Source: Methanocrinis alkalitolerans (GTDB taxonomy: Archaea > Halobacteriota > Methanosarcinia > Methanotrichales > Methanotrichaceae). From it: 22,553 bases of DNA. The notes below the pieces were generated by a model, which had not been told where the DNA came from, searched no databases, and was given only the letters and a program-made list of their open reading frames with translations. The stretch spans positions 1 through 22,553 of the forward strand of contig NZ_JARFPL010000036.1 in the NCBI RefSeq assembly GCF_029167205.1. The letters run 5' to 3'. Of this stretch, positions 1 through 7,441 are shown piece by piece (the stretch's first letter is position 1; each line of letters starts with the position of its first letter). The translations under genes and the position numbers were made by a program.

Positions 1-140
1 GTTCCATTTCCTCGTTCCATTTCCTCGTTCCATTTCCTCGTTCCATTTCCTCGTTCCATTTCCTCGTTCCATTTCCTCGTTCCATTTCCTCGTTCCATTT
101 CCTCGTTCCATTTCCTCGTTCCATTTCCTCGTTCCATTTC
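1..140. repeat. 13-bp tandem direct repeat (truncated by window edge)
   Basis: Ten perfect head-to-tail copies of GTTCCATTTCCTC occupy 1-130, and an eleventh copy (131-140) matches for ten bases before diverging. The array continues off the left edge, so its real length is unknown. The unit contains no stop codon in any of the six frames. Because 13 is not a multiple of 3, each strand encodes one 13-residue peptide period whatever the frame (VPFPRSISSFHFL on plus, EEMERGNGTRKWN on minus). There are no spacers, so it is not a CRISPR array; it is a minisatellite-type repeat. Confidence 0.97.
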
Positions 141-304
141 TTGGTCCCACAGTATCCGTTCCAGTTTTGCTCTTCTTTCTCGGCTGGGCAAGCTCCCTCG
201 AAACTGAGATCCAGATCCTCCATCCGCCGCCCGGAACGTAAGGGAGATATCTCCGAAGGGCGAGGGGTCGAAGGAACGACGATTAGACAGGTGCGGGTTT
301 CATC
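141..304. other. Intergenic stretch between the repeat array and the transporter gene
   Basis: No convincing gene. A minus-strand reading frame starts at an ATG at 221-223 and runs leftward without a stop through the whole repeat array and off the window. Only about 30 of its codons lie outside the repeat, and the repeat cannot contain stops, so the openness is weak evidence. No clear TATA box for the downstream transporter gene was found. Confidence 0.5.
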
Positions 305-1222
305 GTGCAGATCGACCTTCATAAAAATACCGCCGCCATCCTGGCCCTGGCTGTGGCCCTGGGATTTCTCCTGCCTGAGCCGGCCAGAAGGCTCGAATTT
401 CTCGTGATCCCGGCGCTATTTCTAATGATGGCCTTCTCCATGGGCGGGATCGACCTCCGCCTTCCGCCGATCCGGAGGGCGGCGGCCGGATTCCTCATCA
501 ACTACCTCTTCTTATCGGGATTGATCCTCTCCATCGCCCCCCTGGTCTTGGAGGATGAGGCGCACCTACTGGGCTTTGTGGTGATGGCGGCGGTCCCGCC
601 GGCGGTGGCCGTCGTCCCCCTGACGAAGCTGTTGGACGGCGACGTCAGGCTCGCCCTCTATTCGGAGGTTCTGTCTTATCTCGGATCTGTCGTCCTCATG
701 CCCCTGATCATCTTCCACTTCGCCGGGGAGGTGGGGGTGGGCGTCTGGGAGACGGGAGAGGTCGTCGTCCTCCTGATACTCCTCCCCCTCATCGCCTCAA
801 GGCGCGTCGGCCGATTCAAGATCGATCCCGTCCACCCCATCAACTTCGGCCTCTTCGTCGTCACCTACGTCGTGGTGGGGCTGAACAGCTCCGCCATGTC
901 CGTGGGTGTAGGAGGAGTCCTCCTCGTAGCCTTCGTCAGGACTTATATATCGGGGGCGATCGTCTACGCCGCCTCGGCGGCTCTGGGGGTCGATCTTCAG
1001 AAGAGGATCGCCTACACCCTCCTCGCCTCCTTCAAGAACCTGGGGCTCGCCGCCGCCGTCGCCCTCCTCCTCTTCGGCCCCGGGGCCGCAGTCCCGGCGG
1101 CGGTATGTATCCTCGCCGAGACCAGCTTTTACATCCTCCTCTCTGCCCTGGCCGGGAGGCAGGAGGGCAGGCAAGCCTCCAAAGATGGTGTTCGGACTCG
1201 CCGGGGCCGTCTAGGGACTTGA
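305..1222 (+). CDS. SBF/BASS-family (bile acid:Na+ symporter-like) membrane transporter
   Basis: A 305-residue, strongly hydrophobic protein with about nine or ten membrane segments and no signal peptide. The central segment (about residues 95-140: PPAVAVVPLTKLLDGD, then a helix ending in PL) and the late FGPGAAVPAAVCILAE segment (about 260-275) look like the two crossover regions of the bile acid:sodium symporter (SBF/BASS) fold, which moves organic anions or other small solutes with Na+ or H+. The substrate cannot be told from sequence. The C-terminal 20 residues are polar and basic and probably cytoplasmic. Translation is taken from GTG at 305; the best upstream purine patch (AGGTG at 289-293) is rather far away, so the start is uncertain. 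The gene stands alone and converges on the beta-propeller gene. A more distant permease family of the same fold is the main alternative. Confidence 0.75.
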   Translation: MQIDLHKNTAAILALAVALGFLLPEPARRLEFLVIPALFLMMAFSMGGIDLRLPPIRRAAAGFLINYLFLSGLILSIAPLVLEDEAHLLGFVVMAAVPPAVAVVPLTKLLDGDVRLALYSEVLSYLGSVVLMPLIIFHFAGEVGVGVWETGEVVVLLILLPLIASRRVGRFKIDPVHPINFGLFVVTYVVVGLNSSAMSVGVGGVLLVAFVRTYISGAIVYAASAALGVDLQKRIAYTLLASFKNLGLAAAVALLLFGPGAAVPAAVCILAETSFYILLSALAGRQEGRQASKDGVRTRRGRLGT

Positions 1223-1287
1223 TTACCTTTTTTCGAGGGCAGATCCCCGGAACATATGGGATTGACGAGATGAATCAGTTTCTTAGA

Positions 1288-1329
1288 CCATCCCCTGGCC
1301 ATGCGCCCGAAAAAAAGGGCGGGGGATGG
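1288..1329. terminator. Two-tier hairpin between convergent genes, possible bidirectional terminator
   Basis: CCATCCCC (1288-1295) pairs with GGGGATGG (1322-1329), and inside it CGCCC (1304-1308) pairs with GGGCG (1317-1321) around a G plus A7 loop. It lies between the 3' ends of two convergent genes, where a transcription end is expected. It is not followed by a classic T-tract on the plus strand, but the A7 loop is a T7 run on the minus strand, just past the stop of the leftward gene. Assignment is by position and structure only. Confidence 0.45.
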
Positions 1330-1346
1330 GGCGGGCATCCCTCAAA

Positions 1347-2273
1347 TCAAGATGGCATCAGGACTTTCTGCATCGGTGCCGTCGGCATCGTCGAGAATCT
1401 CGTATAGGTTCCGACCATCGGCCTGCTCCCAGCGGCGTCCCTCCTCTCCTTGAAGCCGACGTCCGAGATCCAGGTTCTGGCGGGGTTGGTGTAGTAGAGG
1501 GTGCTCGTGCCGCTGGCAAGGTCGAGGCGGTAGATGTTCTGGCGCCAGTCGGCGTAGTAGAGGCGGCCGTCCCGGTAGACGAGGCCGGCTATGGAAGTGT
1601 CCCTCGATTCGAAGATCCTGGTGATGGCTCCGGTCCCGGTGGTGACCTTGTATATGCTGGCAGGCACCTGGTTTCCTGAGCAGAGGTAGAGGTTTCCGTC
1701 GTAGTCGAAGGAGAAGTCCCCGGCCCAGAACCCGCCGACGTCAGCGAGCTTGACGGTGTAGATCGGGGTGGCGGCGGCGCCGTCGACCCGGTAGATAGTC
1801 CCGTCGCCTCCGGCCCTCGTCGCCTCGCTGAAGTAGAGGCCGAGGTTGTTGTTCTGGTCGAAGGCGAAGGCTATATCCCTGACGTAAGTCCTGTGGGTGA
1901 AAACCGTCGATTCAGCGGACCAGCCGGACCCGGTCTCGGCTACCATGTAAATGTCGTTCTGGTTGGCGTTGGCGTAGTAGAGCTTCTCGGGTACCCCCGG
2001 ATGGAAGGTGAAGCTGTAGAGCCTTCCCGAGGGGCGCGTATAGATGATGTTATCGGGAGCGGTGCTGCTGGCGGCGTAATAGACCGAGCCCCTGGTCTCA
2101 CCACCATCGGCGTAGTAGATGGGGGCGAACCTCTCCATGACGGTCATAGTTCCAGGCCGCATCTCCAGAACGGGCGAAGTTTTCATCTCCTGGGCTGAGG
2201 CGGCGTCGGCCGCAAAGATCGGCGATGCCAGCAATAGCAGTGTAAGGATCGCCGCTGTATATCTCGATTTCAT
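1347..2273 (-). CDS. Secreted beta-propeller repeat protein of unknown function
   Basis: A 308-residue protein beginning with a typical signal peptide (MKSRYTAAILTLLLLASPIFA, then an Ala-rich region), so it is probably exported. The mature part is a run of about six repeats of roughly 40-45 residues carrying a LYYAD/LYFSE/LYLCSG type core followed by IYR/IYKV strands, the pattern of NHL or similar beta-propeller blades. No catalytic motif is visible. I chose ATG at 2271-2273 rather than the in-frame start 18 codons upstream. Its strong AGGAGGT ribosome-binding site (plus-strand ACCTCCT, 2284-2290) sits 10 nt upstream, and it places the signal peptide exactly at the N-terminus. It is a single gene, convergent with the transporter. 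A surface-exposed binding or adhesion role is plausible but is only inference. Confidence 0.8.
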   Translation of the reverse strand: MKSRYTAAILTLLLLASPIFAADAASAQEMKTSPVLEMRPGTMTVMERFAPIYYADGGETRGSVYYAASSTAPDNIIYTRPSGRLYSFTFHPGVPEKLYYANANQNDIYMVAETGSGWSAESTVFTHRTYVRDIAFAFDQNNNLGLYFSEATRAGGDGTIYRVDGAAATPIYTVKLADVGGFWAGDFSFDYDGNLYLCSGNQVPASIYKVTTGTGAITRIFESRDTSIAGLVYRDGRLYYADWRQNIYRLDLASGTSTLYYTNPARTWISDVGFKERRDAAGSRPMVGTYTRFSTMPTAPMQKVLMPS

Positions 2274-2708
2274 GATCTTATGAACCTCCTGAGTTCGGAC
2301 GGGCTGAGATGCAGAGCGATAGATCACAGCATCAATCGGCCCGAAACCTCCTGGTCGAAAGCTCCGATCGACGGATCGAATATCCGTCTTCGTAACAGAA
2401 TTAAGTTACACCATTGCCAGGTATTTTACTTAAATTTTTGTCCCCGCCTCCGGGTTTATACCGATAGAAGATCCGCCTCATGGCCATCAAGGCTCGAATA
2501 AATCTCCAAGATCGCCCAATGTCGCCATTTCATCTCAGGTGGATGGAAAAATCCCTCTACCATTTTTCCCGAACGGCAGCCCCCAACATCGAATAAAAAG
2601 TCACTTATAGGATCGAAGAGCATCCATAAATCCGTCAGAGAGATGTAAGACGAGACGGCAGGTGATATCGTTTGAAGATTTTGCTATCTCGGCTCTGAGG
2701 CGGTGGAG
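2274..2708. other. Intergenic region between divergent genes
   Basis: About 435 bases without a credible gene, separating the leftward beta-propeller gene from the rightward cysteine-rich gene. It holds the AGGAGGT ribosome-binding site of the former (2284-2290). A perfect 7-bp inverted repeat GACGGAT/ATCCGTC lies at 2370-2376 and 2382-2388. An AT-rich patch around 2421-2440 could contain the minus-strand TATA element, and another at 2591-2610 could serve the plus-strand gene. None of these promoter assignments is firm. Confidence 0.5.
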
Positions 2709-3044
2709 ATGGTGGCAGATCGTAGAGAGGTAGAAGTGGAGAAAGAGGTGGAGAAGGCCTGCCCCTTTGTGGCCCGGGCCTGCCTCCAGGCCGGTTGCAT
2801 GGCCTGGGACAACGCCAGCGGCGGCTGCAGGCTGATCCCGACAAAAGAGGCCGCGAGCGCCTTCGACTCCCGCCTCCGGGAGGCGGCGCCCCTCCTCTAC
2901 GCCTCCCTTCTGGACCTGGTCCGGGTGATGGAGGAGCGGGGGCGGGAGTGCGATTCTTGCGGCCCCGACCTCTGGGACTACGCCGCGGAGGTGAGGAGGT
3001 CCTTCCTCGACGAGCTGATCGAGGCTCAGCTGAAGGTGGGGTGA
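2709..3044 (+). CDS. Small cysteine-rich protein, possible metal or Fe-S binding
   Basis: I do not recognise a family. The protein is 111 residues from ATG 2709, which has GAGG 8 nt upstream; an in-frame GTG at 2703 sits too close to that site. After a charged start rich in Glu, four cysteines (C18, C25, C30, C40) form a C-x6-C-x4-C-x9-C cluster (CPFVARACLQAGCMAW, then GGCRL). A helical middle follows, then a CxxC pair (C81, C84; CDSCGPDLWDY) and an amphipathic C-terminal helix. The six cysteines in two groups suggest a zinc or iron-sulfur site. There is no signal peptide or membrane segment. It stands alone between the divergent region and the toxin-antitoxin pair, so context gives no function. 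Confidence 0.65.
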   Translation: MVADRREVEVEKEVEKACPFVARACLQAGCMAWDNASGGCRLIPTKEAASAFDSRLREAAPLLYASLLDLVRVMEERGRECDSCGPDLWDYAAEVRRSFLDELIEAQLKVG

Positions 3045-3143
3045 AGGCGTAGAGATAAAGACGGTTGGGTTGTAGGTCTGGTCGGTGAAAGATATTTCTT
3101 CCGAGAGATTAAGCTGAATAACGAAAAAGTGCCGGAGGTTAAA

Positions 3144-3494
3144 TTGACGACATCGTCAAAGAGGAAACCGCGATCGCAATCTCAAGGGAAGGTGAAGACT
3201 GCAGAGGAGATCGCCCGAATTCTGAGGTCTCACATGCCAGAGCTCGCCAGTCGCTACAAGGTGACGTCTCTTGGGATCTTCGGCTCCTATATCCGAGGCG
3301 AGGCCGACGAGGAGAGCGACATCGACCTTCTGGTGGATCTGGAGGAGGGCGATGAGCCCCTGACCCTTCTGGAGTTCATCGCCCTCGAAAACCGTCTTAG
3401 CGATCTCTTGGGGGCGAAGGTGGATCTGGTGGAGAGAAGCGCCCTCAAGCCCGCCATCGGTCGTCGCATTCTGGGGGAGGTTGAGACGGTATGA
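3144..3494 (+). CDS. mntA: MNT-type nucleotidyltransferase antitoxin (MntA-like)
   Basis: A 116-residue minimal nucleotidyltransferase. The family motif GSYIRGEADEESDIDLLVD starts at about residue 47 and gives the G-S pair and two metal-binding aspartates (about D59 and D61); the third acidic residue is in KVDLVE (about D94). Members paired with HEPN toxins inactivate them by adding AMP to a tyrosine of the toxin. A strong GGAGGT (3134-3139) lies 4 nt before TTG at 3144, so I prefer this start to the in-frame GTG at 3129, which would place the ribosome-binding site inside the gene. The first 18 residues are basic and polar, an extension before the usual helix. The stop overlaps an ATG (ATGA at 3491-3494), the coupling expected for the HEPN partner. 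Confidence 0.85.
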   Translation: MTTSSKRKPRSQSQGKVKTAEEIARILRSHMPELASRYKVTSLGIFGSYIRGEADEESDIDLLVDLEEGDEPLTLLEFIALENRLSDLLGAKVDLVERSALKPAIGRRILGEVETV

Positions 3495-3866
3495 GGAAAG
3501 GGAAACGCGAGCGCCTTCGACTATCTTCAGGACATCCTCAACGCGATTGAGAGCGCTGAGAGGTTTGTTGCAGATATGGATTACGACGCCTTCGAAGCCG
3601 ATGAAAAGACCAACTTTGCAGCGGTCAGGGCGCTGGAGATCGTGGGTGGAGCCTCCAAGAAAATCCCTCCTGATATTCGCCGAGAGTATCCCGATGTTCC
3701 CTGGAGAGAGATGGCGGGGATGCGAGATAAGCTGAGCCACGATTATTTCGGAGTAAACTTGCAGAGGGTATTTGAGACCGTGCGCCGGGACCTTCCGCCC
3801 TTACGGGCATCCTTCCGAAAAATCGTCGATAAACTCGAAGCTGCCGAAAGTGAGCGGAAAAATTGA
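3491..3866 (+). pseudogene. hepT: HEPN-domain toxin (HepT-like), apparently frameshifted near its start
   Basis: The intact open part (ATG 3576 to TGA 3866, 96 residues) carries the HEPN RNase signature R-x4-H-x-Y as RDKLSHDYF (R50, H55, Y57 of that part). HepT toxins cleave RNA and are silenced by the MntA partner directly upstream. The expected first helix is encoded just before ATG 3576, as FDYLQDILNAIESAERFVAD (3516-3575). That frame reaches the mntA stop at 3492-3494 with no start codon. The coupled ATG at 3491 is in a different frame. Removing one base between about 3497 and 3515, for example one A of the AAA at 3503-3505, would give a normal protein of about 124 residues. So this is a one-base insertion, a sequencing error in a purine run, or unusual initiation. 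An inactive, N-terminally shortened protein from 3576 is the default product. Confidence 0.8.
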
Positions 3867-3967
3867 ACAAATTTTTTCTCGATCTGCAGCGTAAAACAAA
3901 GTTCCATCGAAAGCTCTATTGTCTTTATCGACGTCGTCCTTTCGTCATAGGTTAGGAGCCCGCCAAC

Positions 3968-5107
3968 ATGATCTCGAAACGAGCCGAGGAGATGACCCCC
4001 TTTCTGGTGATGGACGTTCTGGAACGCGCCCGGGCGATGGAGCGCCAGGGGATCGACGTAGTCCACCTGGAGGTGGGCGAGCCGGACTTCGACATCCCCG
4101 CCCCAGTCCGGGAGGCGGTGGCAGAAGCCCTCGCTCAAGGCCACACCCACTACACCCACAGCTGCGGCGACCCGCAGCTTCGGGAGGCGATATCCGAGCA
4201 TTATTATGAGAAGTACAGCGTCACCGTCGATCCCGAAAGGATCGTCGTCTGCTCGGGGACCTCTCCCGCCATGATGCTCGTCTTCTCCCTCCTCCTGGAG
4301 GGTGGAGACGAGGCGATCGTCTCCGACCCCGGCTACGCCTGCTACCCCAACTTCATTCGCTTTGCGGGCGGCGTCCCCGTGCCGGTGCCGGCCGCCGAGG
4401 CGGACGGCTTTCAGCTCAACCCCGGAGCTGTAAGATCCCGAATCACTGATAAGACGAAGGCCATCGTCATCAACTCGCCATCGAACCCCACGGGGACCCT
4501 CCTATCCGCCCGAAGGATGGAGGAGATCGCCGATCTGGGGGTCCGGGTCATCTCCGACGAGATCTACCACGGCCTCGTCTACGCTGGAAGGGAGAGGTCG
4601 ATTTTGGAGTTCGCCGACGACGCCATCGTCCTCAACGGCTTCTCGAAGCTCTACGCCATGACTGGCCTGAGGTTGGGGTACCTGATCGCCCCTCCCGAGT
4701 TCATCAGGCCGATCCAGAAGATGCAGCAGAACCTCTTCATCTGCGCCAACTCCGCCGTCCAGAGGGCGGGGATCGCCGCCCTCCGGGAGGCCGGCGACGA
4801 CGTCGAACGGATGAGGCGGACCTACGACGAGCGGAGGCGGTTCATGATCAAAAGGCTCCGCAAGCTCGGATTCGGGATCGAAGTCGAGCCGACGGGGGCC
4901 TTCTACGTCTTCGCCGACGCCCGGCATATTTCGTCCGATTCGTACAAGCTCGCCTTCGATATCCTGGAGAAAGCCCGCGTCGGCGTCGCGCCCGGGATCG
5001 ACTTCGGGGCTAACGGCGAGGGATACCTCCGCTTCTCTTACGCAAACTCCATCGAGAGGATCGCCGAGGGGCTCGATCGGATCGAGGGGTACCTCCAGGG
5101 ACTCTGA
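3968..5107 (+). CDS. Class I/II pyridoxal-phosphate aminotransferase (aspartate aminotransferase-like)
   Basis: A 379-residue fold-type I aminotransferase. It probably moves an amino group between an amino acid such as aspartate and 2-oxoglutarate in the cytoplasm. The conserved residues are in order: PDFDIPAP near the N-terminus for substrate entry, SGTSPAM (phosphate-binding region, about residue 95), NPTG with N173, SDEIYHGLVY with D197 and Y200, the Schiff-base lysine K227 in FSKLYAMTGLRLGYL, and the carboxylate-binding arginine R355 in RFSYANS. Its length is normal for the family. The start ATG has AGGAG at 3955-3959. It stands alone after the toxin-antitoxin pair and converges on the S9 peptidase. 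Exact substrate (Asp, aromatic or other) cannot be assigned; archaeal aspartate aminotransferase is the best general name. Confidence 0.9.
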   Translation: MISKRAEEMTPFLVMDVLERARAMERQGIDVVHLEVGEPDFDIPAPVREAVAEALAQGHTHYTHSCGDPQLREAISEHYYEKYSVTVDPERIVVCSGTSPAMMLVFSLLLEGGDEAIVSDPGYACYPNFIRFAGGVPVPVPAAEADGFQLNPGAVRSRITDKTKAIVINSPSNPTGTLLSARRMEEIADLGVRVISDEIYHGLVYAGRERSILEFADDAIVLNGFSKLYAMTGLRLGYLIAPPEFIRPIQKMQQNLFICANSAVQRAGIAALREAGDDVERMRRTYDERRRFMIKRLRKLGFGIEVEPTGAFYVFADARHISSDSYKLAFDILEKARVGVAPGIDFGANGEGYLRFSYANSIERIAEGLDRIEGYLQGL

Positions 5108-5237
5108 TCCGGACGGTCCCGCCGATATAGAGCCGGATGAGGAAGGGCAGCATAAAAAAGATCATGGGGAACCGGCGAGCCGCCCGGATCCCCCTTAGCC
5201 GCCATTTCGTCTCTTCAGCCGGTAGAAGAGGACTCCA

Positions 5238-7292
5238 TCAGGCCGATCGGTCAAAGAGAGCCTCCTTCAGCCCCGGAACCTCCTCGGCTCCAACGGGGAC
5301 GGTGATCGTCGAATTCTCGAAAGCGTCTCCCACCGGCTCAAACCTTCCGCCCAGATGCTCTGAGAGGAAGGCCTCAGCGATGGCGAAGAACGATATCCTG
5401 TTCTCTGGTCGAGCGAAGCCGTGACCCTCATCTGGATAGAGGACATAGGTGACGGGAATTCCCTTTTCCTGCATAGCCCCGACGATCTGGTTCGACTCGT
5501 TCTGGCTGACCCGGGGATCGTTGGCGCCCTGGCCTATCAGAAGAGGCCGCGCTATATTCTCGACGCGGTTTATGGGAGAGCGCTCGAAGAGGAGCCTTCG
5601 CCCCTCTTCAGTCCTGTGGTCGCCCATCCGAGTTGCGAAGAGCTCGATCTGAGGCTGCCAGTAGGGGGGTATCGTCTCGATCAAGGTGGTGAGGTTTGAG
5701 GGGCCCACTATGTCGACGCCGCAGGCGAAGACCTCCGGGGTGAAGGTGAGCCCCACCAGGGTCGCGTACCCTCCGTAGCTCCCACCCATGATCGCCACCC
5801 GATCGGGATCTGCGATCCCCTCACCCACCGCCCAATCGACGGCGTCGATCAGGTCGTCGTGCATCTTGGCACCCCACTCCAGGTTTCCTGCGTTGACGAA
5901 ATCCTTCCCAAACCCCGTAGATCCGCGGAAGTTCGCGCTCAGGACGGCGTATCCCCGGTTGGCAAGCCACTGATGGGCGGGGTTATAGTCCCAGACGTCG
6001 CGGGCCCAGGGACCGCCGTGGACGTACAGGACCATGGGGAGGGGCTCCTCCGGCCTGCCGTCACCATCCGGGTCGCTTCCGAGAGGCAACGTGTAGTAGC
6101 TCACCAGGTTCAGACCGTCCCGCGAGACGATGACTGCTGGGATCATCATCTTGGCGAAGGCCAGATCTTCCAGATCCTTCCGATTGGTGAAGAGGAACTC
6201 GGCCTCTTTCTTCTTGCTGTCATAGCGGTAGTACCTGAAGGGGCCATCGTCCACGACGTAGACGACTATCCAGGTCCTGTCGTCGAGAGACCGGCTCACC
6301 ACCTCGATGTCGCCATCGTCGACCGTTGCGAGGAACGCCAGGTCGTCGGCCACCGATCCGTCGATCACCTGCCAGTCCTTCCGCTCGTAGGTGAAAGCAA
6401 CTGCCTGGACGTTCCTCTCTGAAGGGTGAACCATCCAGCCGCTGAAATCAGCTTTGGGGTCTTCTGCGATTAAAGTCTCAACCCCGGTATGCGTATCCAT
6501 GGCGAAGAGCGCCGCAGTATTCCGGCCGCGGCTGTCGACCATATACAGGATCTCCCCGGTCTTGTTGAACCCAACCGGTCCCGTCGTAATCACGTCCTCC
6601 ATCGGGATCTTTGAGAAGACCTCCCAGCGGCCGTCTCCCGTCGGCCGGAAGATATCTGCACCGCCGTCGCAGGTCATATTCGTCGCAAACCTGACGGTGT
6701 AATTGTCATCTATGTCGAAGGATGAAAAATATCTGTTCTCCTGGATCAGGGTCATCTTCCCGGTATCTATGTTCAGGTGATAGAGGTCGTGGTACTCCGG
6801 ATCGCGGCTGTTTATGCCGACGATTATCTCCTCAGGGAAGTTGCGGCTGACCTTTACAATCCTGGCCTGGACATCCTCGAAGGGCGTGTGGTCCTTCATC
6901 TCGCCGCTGCTCAGGTTGACGCTGTAGATCCGCCAGTTCTCATCGCCGTCCTTGTCCTGGATATAGAGGATGTGCTCGTTGGTGTAGGCCCACGAGTAGG
7001 AGCGTATCCCCCGATATGTATCGTTGGTGACGGGCTCTGCAGCTTCCGGGTCCTCGATAGGTCCCACCCAGACGTTCAGGACACCGTCTTTGGGGGCAAG
7101 ATAGCTGATCCTTGAACCGTCGGGGCTCGTTCTTACAGTGATCTTGTCAGGATTGCCGAAGAGCAGTTCTCGCGGTATAAGAGGATCTGCTTCTTCCGTT
7201 TCCATCTCTCCATCCGCTACCCCCATCCCTAGGGCCCATCCCGCCATAGATAGGAGAGTTAAGAACGCTACGCCAATTAAAACTCGTTTCAT
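5238..7292 (-). CDS. Exported S9-family prolyl oligopeptidase / acylaminoacyl-peptidase-like
   Basis: A 684-residue serine peptidase. The N-terminus (MKRVLIGVAFLTLLSMAGWALG) is a signal peptide or anchor, so the enzyme acts outside or on the membrane. Residues about 45-380 form a beta-propeller of short repeats that filters substrates; about 400-684 are the alpha/beta-hydrolase domain. The catalytic triad is visible: S505 in GGSYGGYATL, D592 in GANDPRVS and H624 in DEGHGF. HGGPWARDVWDYN before it is the oxyanion region. The family cleaves short peptides after proline or removes blocked N-terminal residues. It is a single gene, ATG at 7290-7292, with a modest GAGGGA ribosome-binding site. A T6 run on its strand at 5154-5159 may end the transcript. 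A role in processing peptides at the cell surface is inferred. Confidence 0.92.
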   Translation of the reverse strand: MKRVLIGVAFLTLLSMAGWALGMGVADGEMETEEADPLIPRELLFGNPDKITVRTSPDGSRISYLAPKDGVLNVWVGPIEDPEAAEPVTNDTYRGIRSYSWAYTNEHILYIQDKDGDENWRIYSVNLSSGEMKDHTPFEDVQARIVKVSRNFPEEIIVGINSRDPEYHDLYHLNIDTGKMTLIQENRYFSSFDIDDNYTVRFATNMTCDGGADIFRPTGDGRWEVFSKIPMEDVITTGPVGFNKTGEILYMVDSRGRNTAALFAMDTHTGVETLIAEDPKADFSGWMVHPSERNVQAVAFTYERKDWQVIDGSVADDLAFLATVDDGDIEVVSRSLDDRTWIVVYVVDDGPFRYYRYDSKKKEAEFLFTNRKDLEDLAFAKMMIPAVIVSRDGLNLVSYYTLPLGSDPDGDGRPEEPLPMVLYVHGGPWARDVWDYNPAHQWLANRGYAVLSANFRGSTGFGKDFVNAGNLEWGAKMHDDLIDAVDWAVGEGIADPDRVAIMGGSYGGYATLVGLTFTPEVFACGVDIVGPSNLTTLIETIPPYWQPQIELFATRMGDHRTEEGRRLLFERSPINRVENIARPLLIGQGANDPRVSQNESNQIVGAMQEKGIPVTYVLYPDEGHGFARPENRISFFAIAEAFLSEHLGGRFEPVGDAFENSTITVPVGAEEVPGLKEALFDRSA

Positions 7293-7348
7293 GAGTATCC
7301 CTCTACTTGAGCTATTGCAAAGATCTGCAAAGGACCATTACACCGATC

Positions 7349-7360
7349 TTATTTAATAAT
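7349..7360 (-). promoter_or_regulatory. Candidate TATA box for the S9 peptidase gene
   Basis: On the minus strand an A/T-only stretch reads TTATTAAATA about 57-68 nt upstream of the start codon. With the usual archaeal TATA-to-start spacing of about 25 nt, the leader would be roughly 35 nt. No clear BRE was seen, so the assignment is modest. Confidence 0.4.
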
Positions 7361-7441
7361 TATGTCTAATGAAAAATCCGGCTTATAGCCATCCCCCGCG
7401 CCCTTCGATCCATTTCATCCGCCTATCGATGACTCCATCAT

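Noticed and set aside
1..140. CRISPR array
   Set aside because: The repeats are 13 bp, head to tail, with no spacers.
3481..3735. Open frame of 84 codons over the hepT start as a separate small gene
   Set aside because: It overlaps the HEPN-coding frame and encodes no recognisable sequence. It exists only because this region is open in several frames.
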